A stretch of 42,332 bases of DNA from Pseudomonadota bacterium (lineage in GTDB: Bacteria; Pseudomonadota; Alphaproteobacteria; Rhizobiales; Pleomorphomonadaceae). Below are positions 1 to 8,534 of this stretch, in pieces. Below the pieces are notes generated by a model. That model did not search any database. It saw only the letters and a program-made list of their open reading frames with translations, and was not told the DNA's origin. The stretch lies in the NCBI GenBank assembly GCA_018262505.1, contig JAGSYV010000013.1, positions 1-42,332 of the forward strand. Direction: 5' to 3'. The first letter of the stretch is position 1; each line of letters starts with the position of its first letter. The position numbers and the translations under genes are program-made.

Positions 1-678
1 CGCCCCAGGGCCGTGCTTGCGCTGGTAGTGGTATTCAGAAACGTATTCCTCGACGGGAGCCGCGTTGGGAGCCAGCATCACGGTCGTGGTGGCGATGCGA
101 GCGATTTCCTCGAGGAACACGGCGTTAAGCACCGAGTCGGGAGCGTTCTTGCCCCAGGTGAACGGGCCATGTCCGGCCACCAGCACCATCGGCTTGGCGA
201 GCGGATTCTCGTTGCCAAGACGCCGGACGATGGCCTCGCCGGTGTTGGCTTCATAGTCGGCCGCCACTTCCTCGGCGGTCAGCGGCGCCGTCAGAGGCAC
301 GGCACCGTGGCAGTAGTCGGCATGTGTGGTGCCGAAACAAGGAATTTCCTTGCGGGCCTGAGCCCAGGCGACCGCGTAGGCCGAATGCGTATGGGTGACG
401 CCACCGATGGTCGGAAAGGCGCGATAGAGCACCAGATGCGTCTTGGTATCGGTGGAGGGATTGAGATCGCCCTCGAGCACCTTGCCGTCGGCAAGGTTCA
501 CCACCACCAGCTTGTCCGGTGTCAGCTTGTCATAGGAAACGCCCGACGGCTTGATGACGATATAGCCCTTCTCGCGGTCGATACCCGAGACGTTGCCCCA
601 GGTGTGAACGACGATCTTGCGACGATTGAGCTCCAGGTTGGCCTCGCAAACCTGTTCGCGGAGTTCCTTGAGTTTCAT
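1..678 (-). CDS. araD: L-ribulose-5-phosphate 4-epimerase, 3' end cut by window
   Basis: Cytosolic class II aldolase-fold enzyme that converts L-ribulose 5-phosphate to D-xylulose 5-phosphate, the last step of L-arabinose breakdown. Read on the minus strand from the ATG at 678-676, it begins MKLKELREQVCEANLELN. It carries WGNVSG near residue 34, the zinc-ligand motif THTHSAYA near residue 95, THADYCHG, and VAGHGPFTWG. The E. coli enzyme has 231 residues and 226 codons are visible here, ending YHYQRKHGPGA, so only a few residues fall outside the window. It is transcribed divergently from the AraC-type regulator at 1233, the arrangement expected of an arabinose operon. Identification is firm; a UlaF/SgbE-type epimerase is the only close alternative. 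Confidence 0.93.
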   Translation of the reverse strand, partial: MKLKELREQVCEANLELNRRKIVVHTWGNVSGIDREKGYIVIKPSGVSYDKLTPDKLVVVNLADGKVLEGDLNPSTDTKTHLVLYRAFPTIGGVTHTHSAYAVAWAQARKEIPCFGTTHADYCHGAVPLTAPLTAEEVAADYEANTGEAIVRRLGNENPLAKPMVLVAGHGPFTWGKNAPDSVLNAVFLEEIARIATTTVMLAPNAAPVEEYVSEYHYQRKHGPGA

Positions 679-747
679 TGAAGGCTGCCTTCAGCATGAG
701 GTTGTCGGCCGGCCACGAATTTTGGCGCGGCTAGCAGGCTAGATAAC

Positions 748-915
748 TCAACGATGGACGTCGGTCTCGGCATAAGCACCGAGCTGCCGGCAACGCTCGC
801 ACATTTTCTGATCGAGCGCGGCGACTTCGCCGCCATTTGCAACGCGGATCGGTCCCGCAAGTGCACCGTCGGCCCCGACGTCAGGACCGGCCTCACGCTT
901 GTCGCTCTCGGTCAT
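748..915 (-). CDS. possible 55-residue protein upstream of araD
   Basis: This small open frame starts at the ATG at 915-913, directly behind a strong GGGAGGGG ribosome-binding sequence, and ends 70 bp before araD. It would encode a hydrophilic peptide with a CERC motif (ALDQKMCERCRQLGAYAE) and no signal peptide or membrane segment. I do not recognise a family. The good ribosome-binding site and its place as leader gene of araD are the only support; it may simply be untranslated leader. Confidence 0.3.
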   Translation of the reverse strand: MTESDKREAGPDVGADGALAGPIRVANGGEVAALDQKMCERCRQLGAYAETDVHR

Positions 916-1162
916 CCGCCCCTCCCAGGGAACGTTGTCTCGGTTGGCGCGCCCGTTCAGCCGCACCGCCATCCGAACTGTTGTTCTGTTTTCTCTCGGG
1001 CCCCAGCCTGCGGTACGGAGTCGGAAACACATCCGCTGACGTATCGAGAAGGCATGACGTGGTTTCGCTTAAGCGTTAGCCGCAATGCGGACGAATTTCG
1101 CTCATGTCGCGAAACGTTCAGCCTCTTCCTCCTTGTCGGCCATTGAATCCAAGCCGCTGTTA

Positions 1163-1191
1163 TTGCTCATTTTGATTGTGAGGATTATAGT
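1163..1191 (+). promoter_or_regulatory. candidate sigma-70 promoter of araC
   Basis: TTGCTC at 1163-1168 and TATAGT at 1186-1191 are separated by 17 bp, which puts a start point about 35 bp upstream of the araC ATG. It was found by eye only. Confidence 0.4.
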
Positions 1192-1232
1192 GCGGCCCAT
1201 CCGCTTCCCAAAGGGCTAATCCAGCTTTTTAC

Positions 1233-2189
1233 ATGGACGATACTGTCACCCCCCTTTCCGCTCCGGCTCAAGTCGAAAGCGTCATTCGCCGTTTGTCTCT
1301 CTTGCAAACGGAGGGGGAAACGACGTCCGACCCCTTTGTCGCTCCGCTGTTTCCCGGTTTCCATTTCGATACGCGGCTTGTCGCCGGCATTACGCCGATC
1401 GAGCGCGGTGGTCCGCTGGATTTCCGGATCGAACGGCCGGAGGGCATGCGCGGCTGGATCATCAACCTGACCGTCAAGGGAAGCGGCGAAGTTTTCGACG
1501 GCGAAAACCGCTTCACGGTCGAGCCGGGTGATCTTGTGCTATTCCCACCTGGCGCAATCCATGATTATGGCCGGGCGCCGGGGGCCTCGGAGTGGTGGCA
1601 CCGCTGGATCTATTTTCAGCCGCGCGCCTTCTGGAGCGGCTGGCTATCCTGGCGCGGTGTGCATGGGGCGTTCTTCGTGCAGCGGGTCGAGGACAAGTCG
1701 CTGGTTGCCACGCTGGAGACACTGTTCGGCGAGGTCGCGAGTTGGTCGGCGAACACCGATCTTCTTTCCATGGAACTCGCGATGAATCTCCTGGAAAGGG
1801 TCATTCTGCTTTGTGCGAAGAACGACCGGGCGACCGCGCCTCCGGGGCATTTCGACCAGCGTTTGCTGATGGCCTGCAAGTTTGTCACCGATAACCTGCA
1901 TCGGCCGCTTTCCGTGGCTGAAATCGCCCAAGCAGTGTGCCTTTCACCATCCCGCCTTGCCCACCTGTTCACCCAGACGCTGGGGCGATCGATCCTGAAA
2001 TGGCGTGAGGAGCAGGTGATCCAATTTGCCTGCCATTTGCTCTTGGTGACGCCGAGCCCGGTGAAGCAGATTGCCGCGCAGGTCGGATATGAGGACCCAC
2101 TCTATTTCAGCCGGGTCTTCCGTCGCTATACGGGGTGCAGTCCGAAGGCCTTCCGAGCCGAGCACGGACGTACGCAAAGCCTGCCGTAA
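1233..2189 (+). CDS. araC: AraC-type arabinose-responsive regulator
   Basis: Transcription factor with an N-terminal cupin sugar-binding and dimerisation domain and a C-terminal double helix-turn-helix (about residues 205-310). It can be aligned by eye along nearly all of E. coli AraC: LVAGITPIE, LFPPGAIHDYGR, CLSPSRLAHLF, YFSRVFRRYTG. The residues known to contact L-arabinose in E. coli AraC (Thr24, Arg38, Tyr82, His93, Trp95) all appear in equivalent places: GITPIE, IERPEGM, HDYGR, WWHRW. At 318 residues it is longer than E. coli AraC (292) because of an N-terminal extension of about 25-30 residues. It is divergent from araD and upstream of galK. The likely ligand is L-arabinose or a stereochemically similar sugar such as D-galactose or D-fucose; targets probably include araD and the nearby importer. 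Confidence 0.92.
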   Translation: MDDTVTPLSAPAQVESVIRRLSLLQTEGETTSDPFVAPLFPGFHFDTRLVAGITPIERGGPLDFRIERPEGMRGWIINLTVKGSGEVFDGENRFTVEPGDLVLFPPGAIHDYGRAPGASEWWHRWIYFQPRAFWSGWLSWRGVHGAFFVQRVEDKSLVATLETLFGEVASWSANTDLLSMELAMNLLERVILLCAKNDRATAPPGHFDQRLLMACKFVTDNLHRPLSVAEIAQAVCLSPSRLAHLFTQTLGRSILKWREEQVIQFACHLLLVTPSPVKQIAAQVGYEDPLYFSRVFRRYTGCSPKAFRAEHGRTQSLP

Positions 2190-2279
2190 GTCACAATAGA
2201 CCCGCCTGAGGCCGTCTCTGCTCTGATTGAAGGGGCGGGAGACCGCCGTCATACGCAAAGGCGCGCAAGCATGCGGCGC

Positions 2280-2308
2280 TTGCCGGGTTGTTTTATGCTG
2301 TCTATAAG
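2280..2308 (+). promoter_or_regulatory. candidate galKT promoter
   Basis: TTGCCG at 2280-2285 and TATAAG at 2303-2308 have a 17-bp spacer, a good match to a vegetative promoter. The predicted start lies about 110 bp upstream of the galK ATG, in the 237-bp gap after araC. It suggests galKT can be transcribed independently of araC. Confidence 0.42.
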
Positions 2309-2426
2309 GGGATGTCGCCTCGCTGCGTGAGCCCGAAGCGGCGCAATTGCACCAGCGCATTCATCCATGCCGGCAGCCGTTTCGGAGGGAGTGCCGGTCG
2401 TGACTCTCGGGAGGCGAGAAGCCAAC

Positions 2427-3584
2427 ATGTTTAGCGTCGACGAGCTCAAGGCGAGATTCAAGGATATCTACGGAAGCGAGCCGTTTTTCGTCAGGGCGCC
2501 GGGGCGCGTCAATCTGATTGGCGAGCATACCGACTATAACGACGGCTTCATCATGCCGGCGGCACTCGAATATGAAACGCGGGCCGCCGTGGCGCCGCGC
2601 GCGGACAGAATCCTCCGTGTTCACTCCGCCAAGATCGGCGAGACCCGTGAGTTCGATCTGGACAATCCTGCTCCTGAGCCGAAGCATGATTGGACCGATT
2701 ACGTGTTCGGCGTAGCGGTCGCGCTGGCTGGAGCCGGCAAGAGACTCAAGGGAGCCAACATTCTGGTCGCCTCTTCGGTGCCCGTGGGGTCGGGTCTGTC
2801 ATCCTCGGCGGCGCTCGAGGTATCGATTGGCTACAGTCTGCTCACCGTCGCCGGGCTACCGATCGACAAGGTTGAACTGGCCAAGCTCTGCCAGAAGGCC
2901 GAAAATGAGTTCGTCGGCATGCGCTGCGGCATCATGGACCAGTTCATTTCGTGCAACGGTCAGCATGACCATGCGTTGATGATCGACTGCCGCAGCCTCG
3001 ACAAGCGTTCCGTGCCGATCGACCCGCGGGCGCGAATCGTCGTCGCCAACTCAATGGTCCATCACGAGCTGGCGTCCGGCGAATATAACAAGCGTCGCGC
3101 TTCGTGCGAGGAAGCGGTCCGCCTTCTGTCGCCAGTGCTTGGTCCTATCAAGGCGCTTCGCGATGTGACGCCGGCTGAGCTGGAGGCCAACAAGGCGCTG
3201 CTTTCGGACACTACCTATCGCCGCGCCCGTCACATCGTCACCGAGAACGACCGGGTGGTGGAGGCGGCCGACGCGCTGGTAGCCGGTGATCTTGTCCGCT
3301 GCGGCGCGCTGATGAACCAGTCGCACAGTTCGATGCGCGACGATTACGAAATCTCCTGCGAGGAAGTCGACGTACTGGTCGACATCGCTCAGAAGCAGCC
3401 GGGCGTGTTCGGCTCGCGGATGACCGGCGGGGGCTTCGGTGGCTGCACGGTCAGCTTGGTCGAGGCCGGTGCGGCCGACGCCTTCATGGCGAACGTCAAA
3501 GCGGCCTATGAGAAGGCCACCGGCCTCAAGTCGACCGTCTTCGCCTGTTCACCGCAGCAGGGCGTTGGCCCCCTCGCAAGCTGA
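2427..3584 (+). CDS. galK: galactokinase
   Basis: GHMP-family kinase that phosphorylates D-galactose with ATP to galactose 1-phosphate, the first committed step of the Leloir pathway. It has the N-terminal galactokinase signature GRVNLIGEHTDYNDG, the phosphate-binding PVGSGLSSSAAL, the catalytic-Asp region GMRCGIMDQF and the C-terminal GHMP motif GGGFGGC. The start MFSVDELKARF at 2427 is preferred over an in-frame upstream codon at 2367. It has a GGGAGGCGAG ribosome-binding site and gives 385 residues, close to E. coli GalK (382). It is followed by galT with a 109-bp gap that can form a hairpin. No galE or galM is visible in the window. Confidence 0.95.
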   Translation: MFSVDELKARFKDIYGSEPFFVRAPGRVNLIGEHTDYNDGFIMPAALEYETRAAVAPRADRILRVHSAKIGETREFDLDNPAPEPKHDWTDYVFGVAVALAGAGKRLKGANILVASSVPVGSGLSSSAALEVSIGYSLLTVAGLPIDKVELAKLCQKAENEFVGMRCGIMDQFISCNGQHDHALMIDCRSLDKRSVPIDPRARIVVANSMVHHELASGEYNKRRASCEEAVRLLSPVLGPIKALRDVTPAELEANKALLSDTTYRRARHIVTENDRVVEAADALVAGDLVRCGALMNQSHSSMRDDYEISCEEVDVLVDIAQKQPGVFGSRMTGGGFGGCTVSLVEAGAADAFMANVKAAYEKATGLKSTVFACSPQQGVGPLAS

Positions 3585-3599
3585 ACCACCTGTGGCGGG

Positions 3600-3626
3600 T
3601 GGGCGGCCGGCAAGGTCGTCCGCCCA
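3600..3626 (+). terminator. galK-galT intercistronic hairpin
   Basis: TGGGCGG (3600-3606) pairs with CCGCCCA (3620-3626) just after the galK stop. No clear U-run follows, so it is more likely an RNA-processing or partial attenuation hairpin than a full terminator. Confidence 0.35.
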
Positions 3627-3693
3627 TTTCCGGGACGCCAGGGCGTTCCGACCGGTCGCCGACCGGTCCATCGGCCAGGACGGATCATCAATC

Positions 3694-4734
3694 ATGAACG
3701 CATTCGCCGATCATCCTCACCGCCGGTTCAACCCACTCACGGGGGAATGGGTGTTGGTTTCGCCGCATCGGGCCAAACGGCCATGGCAGGGGCAGGTGGA
3801 AAAGCTTCCGCCCGTCGCCGGCGTCGCGCATGACCCCAAGTGCAACCTCTGCACCGGCAATCTGCGCATGAACGGCGAACGCAATCCGGACTACAAGCAC
3901 ACCTTCGTTTTCACCAACGATTTCGCGGCGCTGACGCCCGACGCACCCTCGGACTATCGTGACGACGACGGGTTGATGATCGCCGAGGGCGAGTCCGGGA
4001 TCTGCCGGGTGCTGTGTTTTTCGCCGCGCCACGATCAGACGCTGTCGCGCATGTCGACCGAAGAGATCACCTATATCGTCGACGCCTGGGTCGAGCAGTT
4101 TGTCGACCTCGGTTCGAAGTCGGACATCGGCTCGGTGCTGATCTTCGAGAACCGCGGCGAAGTGATGGGCTGCTCGCAGCCGCATCCGCACGGCCAGATC
4201 TGGTCGAGCCGTCACATGCCGAACGAGACGGCCAAGGAGACCGATCGCCAGCTCGCCTATTTCAAGGAAAAGGGTAGGGCGATGCTGCTCGACTATGTCG
4301 AGAAGGAGGTGAAGCTCGGCGAGCGCGTCGTCCACGAGAATGAGAACTTCGTCGTGCTGGTGCCCTATTGGGCGATCTGGCCCTTCGAGACCATGGTGCT
4401 GCCCAAACGCCGCATCGGCGGCTTCGATGAGTTCACGACGGGCGAGCGCGCTTCGTTGGCCGACGCGCTATCCAATATCGCCATCCGCTACGACAACCTG
4501 TTCGAGACGTCCTTCCCCTATTCGATGGGCTTTCATCAGAAGCCGACCGATGGGCAGACGCACCAGGAGTGGATGTTCCACGCTCACTTCTATCCACCGC
4601 TTCTGCGCTCGGCGACGGTGAAGAAGTTCATGGTCGGCTTTGAGATGCTCGGCTCGCCACAACGCGACCTGACGCCGGAGACCGCTGCCCAACGGCTGCG
4701 CGACTTGCCGACCGTGCACTATCTCGATCGGTAA
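3694..4734 (+). CDS. galT: galactose-1-phosphate uridylyltransferase
   Basis: Leloir-pathway enzyme that exchanges UMP between UDP-glucose and galactose 1-phosphate, giving UDP-galactose and glucose 1-phosphate. It shows the HIT-superfamily active site HPHGQIW, containing the uridylylated histidine, at about residue 165. A CxxC zinc-site pair sits in CNLCTGN near residue 50, and GFHQKPTD lies near the C-terminus. The start MNAFADHPHRRFNPL gives 346 residues (E. coli 348). A longer upstream frame overlaps galK and is unlikely to be translated. It sits behind galK as a two-gene unit ending at a strong terminator. Confidence 0.95.
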   Translation: MNAFADHPHRRFNPLTGEWVLVSPHRAKRPWQGQVEKLPPVAGVAHDPKCNLCTGNLRMNGERNPDYKHTFVFTNDFAALTPDAPSDYRDDDGLMIAEGESGICRVLCFSPRHDQTLSRMSTEEITYIVDAWVEQFVDLGSKSDIGSVLIFENRGEVMGCSQPHPHGQIWSSRHMPNETAKETDRQLAYFKEKGRAMLLDYVEKEVKLGERVVHENENFVVLVPYWAIWPFETMVLPKRRIGGFDEFTTGERASLADALSNIAIRYDNLFETSFPYSMGFHQKPTDGQTHQEWMFHAHFYPPLLRSATVKKFMVGFEMLGSPQRDLTPETAAQRLRDLPTVHYLDR

Positions 4735-4766
4735 TCGAATTTTTGGCTTTGCCTACTCACGAATGC

Positions 4767-4798
4767 AAACCGCCGCCGGAGCGATCCGGCGGCGGTTT
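4767..4798. terminator. bidirectional terminator between galT and yjfF
   Basis: A perfect 14-bp inverted repeat, AAACCGCCGCCGGA (4767-4780) with TCCGGCGGCGGTTT (4785-4798), encloses a GCGA tetraloop. It lies between the convergent galT and yjfF genes. A-rich and T-rich ends on both arms let it act in both directions. Confidence 0.8.
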
Positions 4799-4823
4799 CG
4801 CCTTGAGGAAGGGTGGGAGCGTG

Positions 4824-5828
4824 TCAGGCGCTGCTTGGTTGGGCGGCTGAGGCATGGCGCATGTTGCGGGCGCTGCGCTCGGACATCCACATCAGGCCAC
4901 GCTGCAGGGCGATAAAGCCGAACAGGAGGAGGCCGATGACGATCTTTGTCCACCAGCTCGACAGCGTGCCGTCAAACACGATGTAGGTCTGGATCAGGCC
5001 CTGAATGCAGATGCCCAGGAAAGTCCCGGCTACGAAACCGTAGCCGCCGGTCAGCAGAGTTCCGCCGATCACCACGGCGGCGATGGCGTCGAGCTCGACG
5101 CCGACGGCCGCCAGCGAATAGCCGGCCGAGGTGTAGAGCGAGAAGACGATACCCGAAAGGCCGGCCAAGAAGCCGGACAGGGCGTAGATTCCGATCGTCG
5201 TCTTGGCCACCGGCACGCCCATCAGTTGAGCCGAGGTGAGGTTGCCACCAAGCGCATAGACGTAGGTGCCGAAACGGGTGCGTTGGGCGATGACGATACC
5301 GACAGCAAAGACCACCAGCATGATGATGGCAATCAGTGTCAGCCGGCCGCCGCCGGGCATCAGGAAATAGATATCCTGCAGGGTGGAATAGAACGGATGG
5401 TTGATTGGCACCGAATCCGTGGTCAGCAGGTAGGAGATGCCGCGGGCGAGAAACATGCCGGCCAACGTGACGATGAAGGGCGGCATTTCCAGGAAGAAGA
5501 TGACGCCGCCCATCGCCGCCCCGAAAGCCGTCGTCAGCACCAGCACCATCGCGAAGGCAACGAGCGGGTGGATGGAGGTGTCCCTCAGGATGACCGACAG
5601 GAACACACCGGTGAAGGCGATCACCGAGCCAACGGAGAGGTCGATGCCGCCCGACAGGATGACGAAGGTCATACCGACGGCCGTAATGCCAAGGAAAGCG
5701 TTGTCGGTGAGCAAGTTACCGGCGACACGCGTCGACAGCATGTTCGGGAACACCGAAACGCAGATGATATAGGCCAGCACGAAGACCACGAAGGTGGCCA
5801 AAAGCGGCAGGTACTTGGAGTTTTTCAT
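4824..5828 (-). CDS. yjfF: sugar ABC transporter permease, YjfF type
   Basis: Integral inner-membrane permease of the BPD_transp_2 (RbsC-like) family, with about 8-10 hydrophobic segments over 334 residues (E. coli YjfF 331). It has the family signature GMTFVILSGGIDLSVGS near residue 55 and a GGTLLTGGYG loop near the C-terminus. It is the last gene of a four-gene importer operon, and its ATG overlaps the ytfT stop by 4 nt (ATGA), which implies translational coupling. With YtfT it should form a heterodimeric channel. In E. coli the homologous system imports galactofuranose; related systems in other bacteria are predicted to take L-arabinose. Confidence 0.88.
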   Translation of the reverse strand: MKNSKYLPLLATFVVFVLAYIICVSVFPNMLSTRVAGNLLTDNAFLGITAVGMTFVILSGGIDLSVGSVIAFTGVFLSVILRDTSIHPLVAFAMVLVLTTAFGAAMGGVIFFLEMPPFIVTLAGMFLARGISYLLTTDSVPINHPFYSTLQDIYFLMPGGGRLTLIAIIMLVVFAVGIVIAQRTRFGTYVYALGGNLTSAQLMGVPVAKTTIGIYALSGFLAGLSGIVFSLYTSAGYSLAAVGVELDAIAAVVIGGTLLTGGYGFVAGTFLGICIQGLIQTYIVFDGTLSSWWTKIVIGLLLFGFIALQRGLMWMSERSARNMRHASAAQPSSA

Positions 5829-6859
5829 CGCGCCGCGTGCTCCCTGCTTTCAGTCTTGACCGCCACGGTTTGCCGATTGGCGCGGAAGTTGGCCATGGCC
5901 GCCTGACTGGCTGGCGATTGGACGATCAAGATGATCAGGATGATCGCCGCCTTGATGATGAGGTTGAACTCCGGCGGGAAGCCCGCCAGCAGAATGCCAG
6001 TATTCAGGGACTGGATGATCATCGCGCCCATCAGCGAGCCAACCAGCGAGAAGCGACCACCAAGCAATGACGTGCCGCCGATGACGACGGCCAGGATGGC
6101 ATCCATTTCCAGCCAGAGGCCGGCATTGTTGGCATCGGCGCCCTTGATGTCGGCGGCCGCGATAACGCCGGCGATGGCCGAGCAAAGCCCGGATGCCGCA
6201 TAGACGGCGAGCAGGATGACGCGAGAATTGACGCCCGACAGTGTCGAGGCGCGCCGATTGACGCCGATCGCCTCGATCAGGAGGCCGAGAGCCGACCGGC
6301 GCACCACCAGAATCGCCAGGATCGCGACGATGATCCAGATGATCACCGGCATCGGCAGGTTGAGGAACGAGCCGGAACCGACGAAGATCAGCTCAGGCTT
6401 GTCGTTAAATGTGAGGATGACGCCTTCGGTAATGAGCTGTGCGATGCCACGCCCGGCCACCATCAGAATCAGGGTGGCGATGATCGGTTGGATGTCGAGA
6501 AGGGCGACCAAGGCGCCATTCCAGACGCCGCAAGCCAATCCAACGAACAGCGAGCCGGCAAGCGTCGCCGGTAGCGAGTAGCCCGAGGTGATCAACGAGG
6601 CTGCGACGGCACCAACGATGGCCATGACAGCGCCGACCGAAAGATCAATGCCCTTGGTAGCGATCACCAACGTCATGCCGATGGCCAAAAGGGTCACCGG
6701 CGCACCGCGGTTCAGCACGTCGATCAACGAGCCGTAGAGACGGTCGTTTTGGATTTCGATGGAGAAGAAGCCCGGCGAGATAATCCCGTTGAGGGCGAGA
6801 ATCACAGCCAGAACCACTAACTGCGGTGTCCGCTCACGGACGATGGTAGGAACGGCCAT
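5825..6859 (-). CDS. ytfT: sugar ABC transporter permease, YtfT type
   Basis: Second membrane permease of the importer, 344 residues against 341 in E. coli YtfT. It has a hydrophobic multi-span pattern, the signature GMTLVIATKGIDLSVGA near residue 65, and the conserved GGTSLLGGRFSLVG loop near residue 265. Its start overlaps the ytfR stop by one base (TAATG) and its end overlaps yjfF by four, so the three genes are tightly packed. It is distinguished from YjfF by order and by the KGIDLSVGAVMAIVG segment. Two different permeases behind one ATPase is the layout of the E. coli ytfQRT-yjfF system. Confidence 0.88.
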   Translation of the reverse strand: MAVPTIVRERTPQLVVLAVILALNGIISPGFFSIEIQNDRLYGSLIDVLNRGAPVTLLAIGMTLVIATKGIDLSVGAVMAIVGAVAASLITSGYSLPATLAGSLFVGLACGVWNGALVALLDIQPIIATLILMVAGRGIAQLITEGVILTFNDKPELIFVGSGSFLNLPMPVIIWIIVAILAILVVRRSALGLLIEAIGVNRRASTLSGVNSRVILLAVYAASGLCSAIAGVIAAADIKGADANNAGLWLEMDAILAVVIGGTSLLGGRFSLVGSLMGAMIIQSLNTGILLAGFPPEFNLIIKAAIILIILIVQSPASQAAMANFRANRQTVAVKTESREHAAR

Positions 6860-8379
6860 TACGCTGCCTCCCCGGAAGCGCCATGCAAAGCAATGGCCTT
6901 CATGATGTGGTCGGTGGAAATCTCCTCCCCGGTCAGCTCGCTGACCATCTTGCGGTCTCTCAGCACGACAATGCGGGACGAGTAGCCGACAAGTTCGCCG
7001 AGTTCAGACGAGATGACCAGGAGCGCCATACCGCGCTCGCAAAGATCGATGATCAGGCGGATGATTTCGGCGTGGGCACCGACGTCAATGCCGCGCGTCG
7101 GCTCATCGAGGATCAGGAAACGCGGGTTGGTAGCAAGCCAACGGGCCAAAAGCACCTTCTGCTGGTTGCCGCCGGACAGGAACTTGATCGGCTTCTCGCG
7201 GTCGGACGTGCGAATATCGAGCGCGGCGATATAGCGATCGGCAAGAGTCTCCTGCTCCGAACGGGAGAGCGGCCGCATCCAGCCCCGTTGGGCCTGTAGC
7301 GCGAAGATGATGTTCTCGCGCACGGAGAGATCGCCGACAATGCCATCTGTTTTGCGATCCTCGGGGCAGAAGGCGAAACCCTGGGCAATCGCCTTACGCG
7401 GCGAGGACATATTGATCGGTTTACCAGCGACGCTGATGGTCCCACTATCGGCACGTTCGATACCGAATACGAGCTGCGCAGTTTCGGTGCGGCCGGAGCC
7501 GAGCAGGCCGGCAATGCCAACCACCTCACCCTGGCGAATATCGAGGTCGAGCGGGTCGATATTGCCGCGCTTGCCAAGACCGCGCAACGAGACGAGCGGG
7601 TCTGACTGCGCGGTAGTGGGGTCGATCGTACGCTTGATATCAGCCTCAAGCTGGCGGCCAAGCATCATCGAAACCAGCTTCAGACGATTGAGGCCGGCGA
7701 CAGGCACGGTATCGATCAGTCGACCGTTGCGCAGCACCGTGATGCTGTCGGCAATCTCATAGACCTGGTCGAGGAAGTGGCTGATGAAGATGATGCCCAT
7801 GCCGCGCGCGCGAAGCTGGCGAACCACGGCGAACAGCATCTCCACCTCGTGGGCGTCGAGACTGGCCGTCGGCTCGTCGAGCACCAGTACCTTGCCGGAG
7901 ATGTCGACGGCGCGAGCGATCGCAACCACCTGCTGAATGGCAACCGAGAAATTGGCGAGCGGCGCGGTGACGTCGATGTGGAGTCCGTAAGTGTCCAGGA
8001 TCGCTCGCGAGCGACGATTCATCTCGCGCACGTCGGTAAGGCCGAAGCGCTTGGGCTGCCGCCCAAGAAAAAGATTCTCCGCCACCGTAAGATTGGTCAG
8101 GAGGTTGACCTCCTGGTAGACGGTACCGATGCCGAGCTTCTGGGCATCGACCACGTCACGCGGGTGAATGGGGACTCCTTCGAGCAGGACCTCGCCCTCG
8201 TCTCGGCGGTAAGCGCCCGTGATGATCTTGATAAGAGTCGACTTGCCTGCGCCGTTCTCGCCGAGAAGGGCATGCACCTCACCGGCTTGAAGGGTGAAAT
8301 CGACATTCTCGAGCGCGGATACGCCGAGAAAGGCCTTGCTGACTCCGCGCACGGATAGCAGTGGCTGAGCGTTCGCCAT
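6859..8379 (-). CDS. ytfR: sugar ABC transporter ATP-binding protein, YtfR type
   Basis: Cytoplasmic double ATPase of the carbohydrate-uptake CUT2 class, 506 residues (E. coli YtfR 500). Domain 1 has Walker A GENGAGKST near residue 40, Walker B VLVLDEPTASLD and a degenerate signature (LANFSVAIQQ). Domain 2 has a degenerate Walker A (GLLGSGRTE), the signature LSGGNQQK and Walker B LILDEPTRGIDVG. Asymmetry between the two sites is normal for RbsA/MglA/YtfR proteins. It follows ytfQ after a 155-bp gap containing a stable hairpin, as is common where the binding protein is made in excess. Confidence 0.92.
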   Translation of the reverse strand: MANAQPLLSVRGVSKAFLGVSALENVDFTLQAGEVHALLGENGAGKSTLIKIITGAYRRDEGEVLLEGVPIHPRDVVDAQKLGIGTVYQEVNLLTNLTVAENLFLGRQPKRFGLTDVREMNRRSRAILDTYGLHIDVTAPLANFSVAIQQVVAIARAVDISGKVLVLDEPTASLDAHEVEMLFAVVRQLRARGMGIIFISHFLDQVYEIADSITVLRNGRLIDTVPVAGLNRLKLVSMMLGRQLEADIKRTIDPTTAQSDPLVSLRGLGKRGNIDPLDLDIRQGEVVGIAGLLGSGRTETAQLVFGIERADSGTISVAGKPINMSSPRKAIAQGFAFCPEDRKTDGIVGDLSVRENIIFALQAQRGWMRPLSRSEQETLADRYIAALDIRTSDREKPIKFLSGGNQQKVLLARWLATNPRFLILDEPTRGIDVGAHAEIIRLIIDLCERGMALLVISSELGELVGYSSRIVVLRDRKMVSELTGEEISTDHIMKAIALHGASGEAA

Positions 8380-8491
8380 GATAGCTGGTCCAACTATTGC
8401 CGATCAAAGTAACGGGCCGCCCTCCGATGCGGCGGCCTCACCCCGAGGGACAAGCCCGCCGGCAGCCGGAAAAGCGGCCCGGCAATGAAGG

Positions 8492-8525
8492 GGAACGCCG
8501 CCCTACCTGGATGGGGCGGCGTTCC
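8492..8525 (-). terminator. hairpin after ytfQ (mRNA-stabilising or partial terminator)
   Basis: GGAACGCCGCCC (8492-8503) pairs perfectly with GGGCGGCGTTCC (8514-8525) across a 10-nt loop, just beyond the ytfQ stop and upstream of ytfR. There is no strong U-tract. Such hairpins commonly raise the ratio of binding protein to membrane components by protecting the 3' end of the first cistron. Confidence 0.6.
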
Positions 8526-8534
8526 GGGTCGGTA

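Larger units (their letters stand above)
679..1232. promoter_or_regulatory. divergent araD/araC intergenic region
   Basis: About 550 bp separate the divergent araD and araC starts. It holds the doubtful 55-codon frame, a perfect 10-bp palindrome CGCTTAAGCG at 1066-1075, and a promoter candidate for araC near 1163-1191. By analogy with E. coli, AraC operators are expected here, but I could not identify convincing half-sites by eye. Confidence 0.45.

Noticed and set aside
4854-5906. Plus-strand 350-codon open frame
   Set aside because: It is the complement of the yjfF permease gene; the composition (His/Gln/Asp-rich) is typical of an antisense shadow and there is no ribosome-binding site.
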